From Dactylonectria macrodidyma (lineage: Eukaryota; Ascomycota; Sordariomycetes; Hypocreales; Nectriaceae), in contig JAGMUV010000006.1 in assembly GCA_020744425.1 (NCBI GenBank), positions 1,922,001 to 1,986,000 on the forward strand: a stretch of DNA of 64,000 bases. The letters are read 5' to 3'. The position numbers and the translations under genes were made by a program. Shown in pieces: positions 13,123 through 25,884 of this stretch. The notes under the pieces are model-generated. The model searched no databases, was not told the DNA's origin, and was given only the letters and a program-made list of their open reading frames with translations. Position 1 is the first letter of the stretch. Each line of letters opens with the position of its first letter.

Positions 13123-14478
13123 TTAAAAGTTTTGAGAAATGCCCGCACTCTGTTGAGGGTAGTGAGACGGGCTCTCGATACGAGTGTTTCGCCGCGCTGG
13201 GTTGTCGCGGATAACGGGGGCGCCAGGTACGTCTGGTCGTTGGCCGTTGTAGTTATCGCTGTAGGGGTTGTTCTGGCCGTATTGGTCGTAGTACGTTCCA
13301 CCGGCGCCGTACGATGTGCCCATGGGATCAGAGCCATCAGATCTAGCAGCGCTGTATGAGGAGGAAGCGTTGGAGGGGCCGCGGTGCACATCGGCCCCAC
13401 GATTGTTGGCTGCAGAGGGACCCATGGCACCCAAGATCTCGCCTTCGGGCGAGTATGAGCCGTCCATCAATGGCTCGCCGGATCTGCCGTCCGACATGTG
13501 GGCTGTAGGTGATGTAATGTCTGAATAGGCCTGACCCGTCTGGCCGCCAGACATGGTCGTGGAGGCCTTGCGGCCTGTGGAGCCGACGGTGGTGTTACCC
13601 CAGCCACGGTAGCCCGAAGATGCATCCTCTCTCATCTCGTAGCTGCCATCGCCGCCCATGCCAACAGCGGGGATGGTAGGGTCAGCATTGGGGTTGTAGG
13701 CATAGTCCTCCACCTCCTTTCGACGCTCCTCCTCGTTCTGCTTGCGCGCGCGACGCTTCTTCCACCAGAAGAGGCCAACAAGGGCTAAGATGACGATTGC
13801 AGCGATGGGGACAACCACTCCAATAGCAACCTTGCTCGTCTGGCTCAAGCCTCCCTTCGAACCCCCCGAACTATCAATACCATCAGAGCCAGAGGTACTT
13901 GATGTTGAAGCCCCCGAGCCTGTCGTGGTGGCCGCCTGATTGGTAGTGATGGTAGTGACGACGACAATGCTAGTCTGGGCGCCATCGGTGTTGGTAACGA
14001 TGACGGTGGATACTGGGACTTCGGTTGTTATGCTGGCTTGCGTAGAGGCTGGGTCGCTGGTGGTGTCATTGTTGGCTTCACTACTGCTTGCAGGTTGAGT
14101 CGGTGCAGCGGATGTCTCTGAGGTCTGGGCAGCCGTGGTAGGGTCCCGCGAAGAGACCTGTGCAGATGTAGTAGGAACGGGATCCGATGACGGTGCGACA
14201 GAGGAAGCTTGGGTTTCTGAGGGCTGAGTCGGTTGTGCGGCACTTGAGGATTGATCTTGTGAAGCGGAAGCGGAGGCAACGGCGCTGGTTTGAGAGTTGT
14301 TGTTGGATGCCGTAGTAGGCGCAGCGGTGTTTGAATCGACAACAGAGGACTGGGGATCGACAGCGGTGGTCTCAGCAGGAGCTGTTGTCTCCTGGGTAGC
14401 GAGAGGATCCCCGTTGCCCGTGGCGCTAGACATGGTGGCGCCCGGTGTGTTGGGCAATTGCCTGAAGTCGAGATGCAT
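13123..14478 (-). CDS. Ser/Thr-rich single-pass membrane protein
   Basis: A single exon of 451 residues starts at the ATG at 14478 (MHLDFRQ); an alternative in-frame ATG follows at 14433. The N-terminal half is almost wholly Ser, Thr, Ala, Gln and Pro, as in O-mannosylated cell-surface stalks. A hydrophobic segment near residues 215-240 (IGVVVPIAAIVILALVGLFW) is followed at once by a basic KKRRARK stop-transfer. The C-terminal half of about 210 residues is Gly/Ser/Tyr/Asn-rich, polar and probably cytoplasmic. The plan resembles fungal wall-stress sensors (Mid2/Wsc type), but there is no WSC cysteine domain and no clear cleavable signal peptide, so the TM may act as signal anchor. PMT2, encoded further along, makes this type of glycan, but no specific link is shown. 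Function is unknown. Confidence 0.75.
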   Translation of the reverse strand: MHLDFRQLPNTPGATMSSATGNGDPLATQETTAPAETTAVDPQSSVVDSNTAAPTTASNNNSQTSAVASASASQDQSSSAAQPTQPSETQASSVAPSSDPVPTTSAQVSSRDPTTAAQTSETSAAPTQPASSSEANNDTTSDPASTQASITTEVPVSTVIVTNTDGAQTSIVVVTTITTNQAATTTGSGASTSSTSGSDGIDSSGGSKGGLSQTSKVAIGVVVPIAAIVILALVGLFWWKKRRARKQNEEERRKEVEDYAYNPNADPTIPAVGMGGDGSYEMREDASSGYRGWGNTTVGSTGRKASTTMSGGQTGQAYSDITSPTAHMSDGRSGEPLMDGSYSPEGEILGAMGPSAANNRGADVHRGPSNASSSYSAARSDGSDPMGTSYGAGGTYYDQYGQNNPYSDNYNGQRPDVPGAPVIRDNPARRNTRIESPSHYPQQSAGISQNF

Positions 14479-15087
14479 GTTAGCGGGAGGGCGGAAGCGA
14501 TGCTTCACGCGAAGCTCGAGGGACGATGATCGGGCGAAGGTCGTGAGGGTCAGGCGAAGGAGAGGCGAGAGCGGAGAGAGGCGGAAAGGCGAGACGAGAG
14601 CATGCGAGGCCGCAGAGGATGGATCAGGGGGGCTTAAAGAACAGATCAAAGGGCAACGGATTGGGGGAGTGGGTAGTGAGGCTTGGTCGCGGAGGCTTGG
14701 AATGGGGGATGCAATAGTGATTTTGTGGTGGATGAGTGGTTTGGGGCGATGGGAATGAGTAGAGTGGGTTTATCGAGAGACGACGGGAGGGCGCATGGCA
14801 TGGCATGAGAGACAAAGAGGCGTGCAGGATCGACGGGTAACGGGCTTGGGCTTCAGCTACTGGTGCGCGACGATATACGTACCTAGGGCCTATGATTTGG
14901 ACGTGCTGATCGAGGGCGGAGACGGCGATGGAAGATCGGCTGGTGGGTTTGTCGGAGGGAGTGTTTCGACGTCTGGTCGCGGATGGGCGAGACGAAGATG
15001 GTTGGTTGAGGTTGATGGAGTGAGTGGTGCGAGACAAAAAAAGAAGACGCGGGGGGGCGCAGGCGGTTGCTGTGGCCGCTGAGCTGA

Positions 15088-15172
15088 GGCGCTGACTGGG
15101 CTATTGGGCGCTGACTGGGCGTGCTGAGGGTACTGACTGGGTGTGCTGAGGGTACTGACTAGGCGCTGAGGC
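15088..15172. repeat. Short imperfect tandem repeats
   Basis: Two copies of a 13-base unit (GCGCTGACTGGGC, at 15090 and 15108) are followed by two near-identical 21-base units built on GTGCTGAGGGTACTGACT (at 15121 and 15142). The array is non-coding and looks like a slippage-derived minisatellite. Confidence 0.75.
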
Positions 15173-16807
15173 GGCCCCGACTGAGGTAGGCGCGGCACTG
15201 GGCGTTGTACCTACGAGAGCCCTAGGTAACCTTACGGGGCTTGCCAGACGGTCAAACCGTGGCCAGTGAACCGTTCAACAAGAGCGTCTTTTTTCACACT
15301 CTCTCTTCCTTTCCTATTCTAACTTCTTCCCTTTCCTCTCCTCGGACCGGGAACCGCTGCAACGCGCTAGGAGGTGCTGGAACCAGGAACAGCCTGCTCC
15401 TGGTTCAGCGGGTCCTCTCTCTCGGCGGTCGCGCTGGGGTGGACCTGAGACCACCAAGGACCACACGCTTGACGGCGTGATGACGCTGGGACGGGAATAA
15501 AAAATCATAAATGATTAGACCAGGCAGTCCGAGATGGAATCATAAAACATAAAAAGCAATCCCCTTGCCTTTGTGCGCGTCTTCGGTTCGGAGCTGTTCT
15601 ACATCTAGGCTTGTTCCCCACGTCGGACGGAAGAATGAAAAAGCTTCGGGGTGAGCAAGAACGGGATTGCCGCTTTCGGAAGGGGGGAGACGGAGGAAGA
15701 CGCAACCGGGCAAAAGAAGAAAGAATTCAGGGATGATGATTGATTGATGGGAATCGCGGATCGGTTCATCAGCGGCGAGGGATGATAGGATTGTCAGCTG
15801 AAAGGCCTGCAACCGTCCATCCCCCAGATTACAGCTTACAGCCTGGCCGGGTACCGCCAACTGGGCACCGAGAGGGAGCTACGGTACCCGAAAGACTCCT
15901 TATTCCATCGCCTAGGTACAGGGGTACTCCGTAGCGGACGGATGGGACCGTCAAAGGCAGGAGCAAGAAGCCTAAAAGCAAGGAAAAGGAAGGTGAAGAG
16001 GCAGCTTCACCGCACTCAACATGGCAATGTCCTCCGGGGTGAAGGGGAGACTCGCCGACCTCACAGGCTCAGACCTCGCTAGCTACGGGCCTGCTTGGGG
16101 CCTGGACCCTGCTGCCAGCTGAGGTCTGATGAGTCTCATGGTGGTAAGTTATGGACGGCATAATATTGCAAACCGCCATCTCCCTCACTGCTACATACCA
16201 CCGTTTTCTGCGCCCAACACCAAAACCCAAAGCTTGCACCACTCTCTCTGATCGCTCATCTTTTTCGTCATCCGTCGGCTCCAAACCCGCATCCAAGTTC
16301 TAGGTTTCCACCCTCGACCCATATCTCCATCGTAAAATCCTGGGAAGAGGATCTTCATCGCGATTTCTCATAGAGCTACGTGTTGTAGTACCCATAGCCA
16401 GTTGGCCCCAGGTCCTAGCGCCTTGGAAAACCCACCTGGAGGCAAAGCTCAGATACGAGGCGGGGACTGATGAATTTGTGCTCTCTCTCTTTCTTGTCTG
16501 TGCATCGTCCACGGCAGCACCGACCAACGGTGCTATGAGAAGCCCATGTCATAGTACGTAGTGATGGTTTTTAGTTCAGGAGCCCCCGTTCAACACCTCG
16601 CAAGACGGCGAATGGCGCAAGATTCCAGGCCGGCCTTTTGCGTGAGGCAAAGACGGAGGAGCCGCGTCCACATGTCATTACGAGTTGAGTGAGTTGAACG
16701 AGAGAGTTTGATGCTACGCATGTCAGAAATCAATTCATCAATTGATATTACCGACGGATGCTCCTGCAGACGGGCTAAGGCACGAGGAAATAACATGGAC
16801 GTGAAAG

Positions 16808-16845
16808 CCAGCCCAGCCAGCCCAGCCAGCCCAGCCAGCCCAACA
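16808..16845. repeat. 9-base tandem repeat (AGCCCAGCC)n
   Basis: About four copies of AGCCCAGCC run in a row, the last imperfect. It lies in a non-coding stretch. Confidence 0.85.
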
Positions 16846-19503
16846 CCCCGACAGCAGTTCTTATGTGCAATATCGGAAGCCTGGTAGGGATGGCCTCGTT
16901 CGGCGGATATGACGAGAGCGATCAAGAAGGCGCCACAACGCGATCACCGCACAACAGCGAGCTCACAATCTCCTCTGGTCCCGCTGTTGTACCTGCAGCA
17001 GTCCCCGATGGAACGTCGCCAACAGGATCTCTCCACGGATGAAAGAAAACGAGAAGCAGAAATCTCTTCCCAACCAACAAGCTTTCTAATAGTGAACACT
17101 TTTCCTCATCGGGGATTCCATCGCGATGATTCGCGGCCAAATGAACGAGCTGACTGGATCCAGTGAATCTGGGGAGTGCCCGCCAGCGTTGCGACGTTAC
17201 CCCCGTAATTATGCACGACCCGTTCACAGGAACAAGGACGGCGATGGGGACGGTTCCATTTAATGATACTCTTCAGCCAAACAAGTGGCGACTGTGACGG
17301 TGGCATCCAGACCATCGACTCGAGCATCCATCCACGTTACGAGCTCGGAACGGAATGGATTGCATTTGCAACGACCCGTCCCAGTCTCTAGGCTTCAATT
17401 TAGCAGCTCAATAGTCCATTGCAGAGCATTCCCCCCCACTCGACCCTCGTTTTGTCTCAGACGCGTCCCGTTGCTGTAATCCCAAGCAAAAAGAAAGGAA
17501 AAAACAAGATGCTAATTAATCAATGAAATTGACGCTCCGTCATATCACCCTGGTCTCATCCATGGTGTGTATCTGCTTATCTGCAGACCATGTCTCCGAG
17601 TCGTGCGTGCTGCCAATGGATGGCTTTGCTATCAGTCAAAGAGGCAACTGCCGACCGTGCCATGGGCCAGTTCTGGCCGCCATCGCCGCCATCAAGACAG
17701 ACTCCTTTCAGCCCTGTCAGCTCGTTCACTCATCGCCACTTTGCCCTCGCCTCGCCTCACCTCTCCAGCACCATCCATCTCACATCTTTTTCAATCCTCA
17801 ATCCGCCACCAAAAAAAAAGCCTCCACAAACCGCAGCAGCCCGTCTGAGGCGTCTCCACTCCCCTCGTCCCCAAAAATAGGTATCTGGTCGCGTGTGTCT
17901 GTCTGTGGCTGCGGCTGGGGGGTCTGGTTTTATTTTAAAGATGGCGCCGGCGCCGATCCAGCCATTTTGATGACTTGTTCTGCGCTTATTCCGGGTTAAC
18001 TCTCCCAATCGTATTCTCATGTTTTTCGGGCTCTAATGATGGCTCGATGCGGTAGAAGCGGATACAATATTCCCTCACCTCCCCTGTGGGCGTCGCCAGT
18101 GTCGTGATCGGTCGGTGTATACGAGTTTGAGCGTGGCTCAGCAGCTCCATCGAGCAGCCGAGCATCCTGGGCCGAGTATCCTGGACTTAGCCGATAGTGT
18201 TCGTTGGCCCCGCAGAAACGTTCCCTTGTGCCATTCACTGCCATCCCAATAGGGTCTGTTCCTGAGCGTCGCCGCTTTTAGCTACACCGCTCTCCGTCTT
18301 CATCTCTAATCGCCATTCATTGGGTGAGCCGACGCACGGCATGGCATGCACATCTCTATGTCCAGCATCAGTCACTTGCATCAGAATCAGGTGGTGCCAA
18401 TGCCGCAATCATTGCTGAAAATAGTAAATTCAAACAAAATCGCCAGAGTTCATGCGAACTCGACCCGTTTGTCCGTCCATCAGATTATCAAATGAGGAAT
18501 AGATCCTAGATACACGAACACACGAGCTTCCACATCAGGGAATGCCAAGAGTAGTCCCGACGCCATCATATGTTTGTTACCAGTGACAACTACAATACCA
18601 TCCATTGCAAGGGGCGACGGTCTGTATCCCGAAGCGACTCGTTCTTGAATAGTCTAGAGAATATTCATTTCAAAAGCCGAATCTAACTGCTCACTATCAA
18701 ATACTCGCAACATCAGGGATGATCACAGTTATGCTGTCAATCCCATGTGAAATGACAACTCCTTCGGGTCTATAATCATAATAGAAGTCAAAGGTGCATT
18801 GTGATAGGAGCCATCTATCTCATACCTACAACAAATGCTTCCAGAGAATCCATTGTGGGTTTCCAATTTCTCCAGTATGAGGCTAGCAACGCGCATAACT
18901 TAGAGCGCTCAGCATATGCTGACTGATATTTCGTGTTTGCGTTGCGTCAACCCCAACGGCATCAACCGAGGTAACGAATAGGTCTTTGCAGGTCTTTGAG
19001 GATCGCGATGTCAGTTTTATGTGGTTCAGGGAGAACTCAGTTATGTACTTAGACACCACTGATGCAACGAAACTTCACAGCAGACATTCAAAACCTATGT
19101 CACAACTCATTGGCACACGAAAGACACTGAATGTCCGTAGAAAAATATGACAGTGTTGAATTGGCCAACACCACATCCAATTGACCTATGTACAATTTGT
19201 CGGAAGTCGTCCGCACAGGTAGTCGTCATCTAGTTTGTCGTTTGTGGTTTTCCTACCCTTCTATATGCAAAGCCTTGCAAGTTGTTTCCCAAGACACTAT
19301 GAGAGAAAAATAAATCGCCAGTCGTCATGACCCTCGAAGTACGCCTGTGAAGCGGGAAATTGAAATGTGAAGAAAATGACAAAAGTCCGCGCACGCTGTG
19401 ATTTAACGCAATGATGTCAAGAAATGAACTAGTTCCGAGAGTTGCCTTCGTGGCATTACCAGCTGCAGTCTCAGGCACTGAAGCGGAACCAAGTGAGGTA
19501 CGC

Positions 19504-21904
19504 TCATGGGCGCATTCCCCATTGGGGCTTCAGTTGGTCTGACAGCGAAGCTTGCGTGAAGACGGTGTCTCCAGGAAGACGGCTTACTCGGCCAGCTCCA
19601 CCTCGGATGGCTCCCAGCTGAGCTGCCGAGATGCCACTGCGATTGCTCCTGATACTACCCGCGTCACTCATGGTGTCTGCATCCTTGAACTTCTTGGGTG
19701 GCGCGAAGTCCAGACCAGTGAAGGTGCTCGATTTGCGGAGCAAATGACTACCAATAGGTTAGTGTGTATTCCAAATCAAGTCGTAGATTTCTTAAACTTA
19801 CGGGCTGGGGAGAGCGGCCAGCTCTTCAAAGGCCGACACCACGGGAGTAGCGACGGGCACCTGGGGAGAGTACGGTCGTCTCTCACCAAAGGGGCTTTGA
19901 GAGCGGCCGGCGGCAGTATCCTTGATACGGTCAGGGGGGGCAAAGTCGATGGCACCCATGATGGCAAATGAGTCGTCCTTGAGCTTCGAGGGAGTGGGCA
20001 GCGTGGTGAGGGCAGCTGGGGGAGGGAGATTCTTCTTGGGTGGCTGGCGACCTCTTGCGGATGCGGAGGAGTCAGGCCGGGGCCCAAAGGCAGACCCAGC
20101 ACGAGAACGGCCTCGGGGTCCTCCAGGAGCGCTCATTCCACCAAGAGAGCCATGAGGGCCGTGGGGACGAGGGTTACGGGGGCCAGGTCCGCCAGGTCCG
20201 CCAGGTCCACCACGGAACTGACGACCTGTGGGAGGGGGAGTCATCGCACGACGAGTGACGGGTTCCGCATAGGGCATAACGAAGGCATTGGTGTCAGGAT
20301 CAAAGTAGGCTGCGGCCTCTCCGAGATAACCTTGGTCGTAGTCCTCGTAGTAGCCTTGTTGTTGGCGTGGTGGCTGTTGTTGCGGCGGCTGCTGCTGATG
20401 TTGTCCGCCGTGAGGAGGAGCAGGCATTGGTGGCGGGGGTTCCTTGCCAGCGTAGTCCTCGAAATACTCCTTGTAGAACGATCGAATACGGTTGGCGCGA
20501 TACTCAGGGTCCTCGGATTCGGTAACTTCATCCGGAGGCAGAGGGCGGAATCCCACAGACAGTCTCTTGTTGTCCTGCTGGGGAACTCCCAGACCCCGGA
20601 GTTGCTGCGGGGGAATGTCTTCCAGATACGAAGCCCTCTGAGGAGCATGTCCATGGTCGTAGTCGTCGTAGATGTCCTCGTAGTACTGCGTAGTCTGGAT
20701 CTCGGGCTGGTATGCGTTGTAGTTGGAATCGGCGGGGTGTTGATCATGGGGCGGGAGAGGTGAAGGCTGGGGGACATCCGGAGTTGGGGGAGCAGGGCCC
20801 TTGGGGAGATGGAAGTTCAACCCAAGACCAGCGCCATTGGACTCGCGACCACGGTGGGGAGGCAGAGGGAATCCATCACCGACAGGCGTCGTAGCGTTGC
20901 TGTTGCTGGCTTCGGAAAGAGCGGGAAGCTCGAACTGGGGGCTCCTAGATCGTGCAGGCTCTGGCTGTTGAACATAACTATCATGCTTGTCGTCGAAGTC
21001 GGAAACGGTGCCAATCTCGGGGATAATGGCTTTGGGCTGGAAGGTATTCTTCTCAGAATCGACAGGGGATTGAAGCTTGTGAGCGGGTTCAGGCTTGGAG
21101 GGAAGAGAAAAGGGGTCTATCTTGACCTCCGAGGGGCTGGTTGGCGACTTGGGGAGCGAGTTGGTTCGTGGGGGAGGCATCCTCTGAGATGACCGACCCG
21201 TAGTGGTGGACATGCGCTTGCTGTAGAGCGAAGACGAGTCCTTGCCGTAGGGCATGGATCGCATGGACCCAGTCTCGCTGTTGGTGTAGTTGGTGACCTG
21301 CTGGTACGGGTCATGGTGATCGTTGCCAAGCGAGCGGGCGAGAGAGTGAAGCGACTCCTTAGACTGCTGAAGGCCTGGGGGAAGCAGGTAGGGCGACGAC
21401 AGGTTCATGTCCATAGAGAGCTGGCTCTGCTTGTGGTGCAAGCCCTTTTCGCCACCTCCCATGAACAGACTCTTGCGATTCGACTTTTTGGGTTCGTTCA
21501 AGCCAAAGTCCAAGCTCTTGTGAGGGTCCTGAATATCCTCAAGTCTTTGTCGTTGAACATTTCTGCGATGAAGGTAAAACAGAACTCCGGCAAGAATCAC
21601 AACAGGAACACTGGTCAGACAGTTAGTACCATATTCCACCAATCCTCAACTCCAGAGCTCGACGATGGGCTAGGTAGACATACACAACGACGGCAACGAT
21701 CATAGGCGTGCTGACGCTAACAGGTTTCTCGCAGGTGTTGGAGTTTGGAGATTCCTCGCACTTGGAATCGGATGATCGACTGAAAAGTCGGTTGACAACA
21801 TTAATCGTAGATGTAGCAGTCTGCCGGCTAACTGGGGGCGACACATCTCTTCGAAGGTTGATTCGGGGCTGCAGGCGATAGCCCTCGCTCTGGGTGAGCT
21901 CCAT
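19504..21904 (-). CDS. Single-pass membrane protein with long Pro-rich cytoplasmic tail
   Basis: Three exons (21904-21684, 21610-19802, 19747-19504) are joined in frame by GTATGT and GTAAGT introns and give about 757 residues. The N-terminal 65 residues are polar with two Cys. The transmembrane segment, built across the first intron, reads about MIVAVVVVPVVILAGVLFY and is followed by LHRRNVQRQR, so the tail faces the cytoplasm. The tail has short conserved-looking blocks (SPYLLPPGLQQSKES), many PPxP-type proline runs, a Gln/Pro-rich patch and a Gly/Pro/Arg-rich patch. The last exon ends with KSSTFTGLDFAPPKKFKDADT and a Ser/Arg region. An FAPP motif occurs twice near the C-terminus (IDFAPP and LDFAPP). 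I believe such proteins are conserved across Pezizomycotina, but I cannot name the function. The plan suggests a plasma-membrane scaffold binding SH3 proteins, which is speculative. Confidence 0.82.
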
Positions 21905-24900
21905 AGTGAGTAGTTGATGCGCTTACAGCGGTAACTCGAGGGCAGGGATGGCAACGGAGACGCGTCGATGATCTTTCCTCCACAAATCAGAGACCGGGGG
22001 TGGTGAATAGGGATTAAGGCTTTCGAATTAAAATCCAACAACAGCTCTCATGACCATTAAGATTTACAATTTGTTGATAAATCGAGAGGCAGGTGTTTGA
22101 TGGGCAGGGCAAGGCAACGGTCGGTCGAAAGGTGTATCTTCGTTTCGTCGAGAGGTTTGAAAGCAGGGTAAATCGCCAAAAGATCGAGCAAAAGTGATGC
22201 CGTAAAAGCTAAACAGTGAGCCAAAAGAGCCAGCGAGCGAGTGCCAAAGTTTTGGCGGTGATGATGTAAAGAGTGACTGAGATCGCAGAGTGGGTTTCGC
22301 GGGAAGCTGGACCGAACGCGATGCAAACGAATGGAATGAATGACGATGGGAACTTGTCAATAACACACAAAAGTCCCGGATTAAGGCAAATAAAAGAATG
22401 ACGAGCCCGCTGGCAGGCAGAGGAGGAGACGGAGGTGACTACCGTCGTCGTCGGAGATCGGTCGACAGTTGGAGAAAAAAGAGAGAGACTGACGATGGGG
22501 AAGAAGGTCGTAAGAAAGGGCCAAGAGGGAGGAGGAGGCGAGATAGTCCACGGACCCGGCCTGGAAGGACCCAACCTGGAACCAACGGGGGGCGTCAAAA
22601 CCGAATAAGCACGAGGCGGCGCGGCCCAGGCCCGTCCAGCCCCCTAACCCCGGTGGGATGGGGCTCTCTACAGCGGGCTACGTACTTGCTGTCAGGTACC
22701 GAAGGGCCCTGGTAGGCTGGCTGTCCGCAGGCTCAGCATGCAGCTGCTTCTTCCATACAGGGCTCGAAGCACCGAGGGAGGCACCGCACCGCTGTCCAGC
22801 TGCGGGCGACAAGGTACATTGAACAGCAATTACAGGGCACGTAGCACGCCGCGCACCGCTGGGCCCAGTAAAACCTAGTACCTAATTAGCTGCCAGGCAC
22901 TACTATCGGTTTCTAAATTGGGTTCTGGAGGCTTGCTCGTCCAGTGAGTGACAACGAAGTACGAAATCCCATCCCATAACAACCCTGCCATTATGAACGG
23001 AGCCCTTCCCCCTGAGCAGGCCCTTCGATGGTGCCGTCGAACCTTGGCCTGCCCCTCTCATCAGTGGATTTTACCGGATCGCGATTGGACGAATTGCGTC
23101 GGGTCCCCTTCCAAGCCTCCCCAAGAGAGATTGGAGTGTGGATCCCCTGCTGTGAGCTTCTGATCCTTGGAAGCGACGTAGAAAACCAGCAAAGAGCCGG
23201 AGACGCAAAGGGGGGAGGGGGTCGAGACGAGATTGGGCGAAAGGGGCGGCTGTTATCCACCGAAAGCGCCGTGGCCATCCTCCACTTACCACCACTCACC
23301 ACCACTAATCCGTTCAACCACCACCCAACCTGGACCCTGTCACCCTGCAGTTCGCCCAGCACAAGTGACAAGACAAACCAAACATGGCCTGGCGTTGGCC
23401 ACGACGACGGATGAGACACCCGGTACGCACCAACGGATCAGGGACCAAGGAGCCAAGGAGCCAACAAGGGCATGCAAAACCTGCCTGCCTGCCTCTTGCG
23501 AACCAGCGTAGGAACAAAGTCACCTGCGGCCTCAGTCCACGGGCTGTTCCCAGGGGTGGTTGCAGCATCATCGCTATGTCCAAAGTCTGCGGTTCCTTCT
23601 TTGCTACGCACGCTGAGACAGTCTTGCGCTCGCGCTGCCTCGGAGTAAACAACGAAAACCAATGCGGGGAATAAAGTAAACAACAGAAACTGGCTTTAAT
23701 ATCCAGAAATCCAGCGCCCCCCGCCATTCCGACACATCAGAGGCATTCGTCGCATCCGACCGTTTCATCAACAAAGCAGTTCCTCCGCGCGGCATCTGCA
23801 CGACGAGCGCCTTGCATAAGCCTCACTCGTCACAGCAGAAAAGAAAGGGGGAATCCCGAACGGTGAGTGCGTGGCGCTTGGCCGATGGGTGTGCTTGCTT
23901 GCATCGTCTTCATTTGCACAACTTGGATATGATTATGATATTGGCGTGTGGGGCCTCCCCGCAGCCGCCAAAAGAAAATCAAGGCACCTGAGGCACAAGA
24001 CTGGCTGGCTGGTTCGACTCGGTCCAGTCAGTTGCAGCCACTGGGGCGATGGAATGGGGTCTTCATATGGACGTTCCGCTAGAAGGGGAAAACTACCCGC
24101 GCATCCATCCGCAAAGTGGCGCTCCAGGGGCTGGTTGGCTTGCTAGGGTGTGATGCAGGTACGCAAACGCCGTCATTCGTACGTGCATCCAGCTATTGAA
24201 TTGTACAGTGCCTACAGTATTTCGGAGGCGGTTGTACCATTGATACAGCATGTGCGACTCTGTCGACCTGGGCTAAAATAGAGAGTGAGACTGATGCCGT
24301 GTCTCTGTCTCTGTCTCTGTCTCGTCCGTCTCACAACCACCGACCTGTCTCGCGTCCGCTGTAAAATCGCCGATAGCAATCTACAAATGCCGGCTTAGCT
24401 GAGTCCTGAATGTCATTGCCGATCCCTAATAATACGCCCATGTCAATGCTCACCAATAGCTACGAGATTCCAACTTTGCGAGATGCCTTCCACACTGTGG
24501 ACTCGCTACCCCTGAGCCCTAGTGTGCCGGGCGGGCCTTCATCCCGCAGAGCGAGACCGAGAGTCTACTCAACACCAGCTGTCGGATATCGGCGAGTATC
24601 TCTTCTCCGCCGTGGCCCATCCACAGTCTGTATCTTCTATCCCTGCGTCTTCGCAGGTTTCCAGCATATCCGGCTGAATGAAGACGTAACTTACCTCGCA
24701 GAACAGAGCGGCGTTCGCGGAATGGGTGCCAGCATGTGTCCTCCCGTCCGGTTCATTGCTTGGTCTGTTTTAGCCAGCTCGGTGAGGTGGCATAACAAGC
24801 CAATGCAATAATAGTGCCGGAGAAGGTCCTACATACGTGCAGCCATTAATATTCTCCATTATACCTACCATTCTTTTATCCATCGCCATGTGGGCTCCTT

Positions 24901-25884
24901 GCGCAAGTGCATTGTGTTTGTTCACCATCTGTGGATTTTCTCTTTCGTCCCACCACCTTTTTTGATACGTACTGCTGCTAGTACGCAATCCTCGGCGGAG
25001 ATGACCTGCGCCAATGCCCTCGAGCATCCCCAGTCGGTGCTCCTCTTTTCATCTCTAGGCCAAGGCCTTGCAAGATTCGACGTCAAAATCCAATGCCGAT
25101 CCAAGATTGCAGGAACACTGTCCTCGACAAAGCGAGGCAGAACCATTTCGGATGGCGGGATGCATGACTGGATGCCTCCTCACTTTTTGAAAGCGAATAC
25201 AACGTAAAGATGCCACTATCCCTAGTACTACGTAGCCTGTTCTTAGTCGTCCAGGCACATCATCTCTACCCTACCCTATCTTGTTTGACATTGACAGTCC
25301 ACCGAGACGCCCGCACCTACGGCCGGTATCACCGCTCTAAGCCCATCTTGGTCCGCGTATTGCATCTTGACCGGGGTAGTTGTGATCCAAAATCGCGATT
25401 CCGCATCTGCCCATGTCCCACATCATGGCTTGATATACCTCACCCTGTCTCCTTATATCAACATTTGCTTGGCAAGATGGTTGGTTGCATACTACGATGC
25501 TATCGATCCAATCCGGCACCTTGTGTAGAGGCTTGCAAAGCTTCATTCTAGATAGCAACGGTATTAACCGCCCTCCCTTGCGTCCATCCAACCCCCAGGC
25601 TAGGTCACACCACTAACCAAGACCAACGACAATGAATGACATCTCGCCTACAAATCCCTCAGCCCTTGCATTCTAGCAACCCTTGCGCTCCCCCTCATCA
25701 CTATGTATGAAACCATCATTGAAGCCTCATGGACACAGCTGTTCGGCGGTTTCACCGCTTTCTGGGTACGCCTCATCTAATCCCCAGACTCGCAGTCCAT
25801 CCCAATAAAGAAGAAAAAAGGATGGGGCAAAGAGGACCAAGGCGCCGCCGCTTTGCAAGGACCACGTCCGGCGTCTCATCTCTG
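21905..25884. other. 4-kb region without a recognisable gene
   Basis: It lies between the start of the 19504-21904 gene (-) and the 3' end of the helicase gene (-). Short frames on both strands, including a 142-codon minus frame at 22991-23419 and a 133-codon plus frame at 24410-24811, have no domain and poor composition. The first several hundred bases should be promoter and leader. A TCTCTG microsatellite sits near 24300. Confidence 0.4.
24299..24330. repeat. (TCTCTG)n microsatellite
   Basis: Several consecutive GTCTCT units lie in a pyrimidine-rich non-coding stretch. Confidence 0.8.

Larger units (their letters stand above)
14479..19503. other. 5-kb region without a recognisable gene
   Basis: This large gap holds only short or compositionally odd open frames, none with a domain or a plausible splice chain. 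It contains two small tandem repeats (entered separately). The first part is the upstream region of the membrane protein gene at 13123-14478; the last part is the 3' flank of the gene at 19504-21904. A long untranslated leader, a non-coding transcript or a fast-evolving small secreted protein cannot be excluded by eye. Confidence 0.4.

Noticed and set aside
17523..17999. 158-codon plus-strand frame beginning with a signal-like MKLTLRH
   Set aside because: Composition is that of translated C/T-rich non-coding DNA (Ser, Pro, His runs) with poly-A-like and homopolymer tracts; there is no domain and no splice pattern.
22991..23419. 142-codon minus-strand frame
   Set aside because: It overlaps other frames on both strands, lacks domain signals, and sits in a region with no consistent coding bias.
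24005..24040. GGTTCGACT B-box-like sequence
   Set aside because: The flanking bases do not form a T stem and there is no upstream A box at the right distance.
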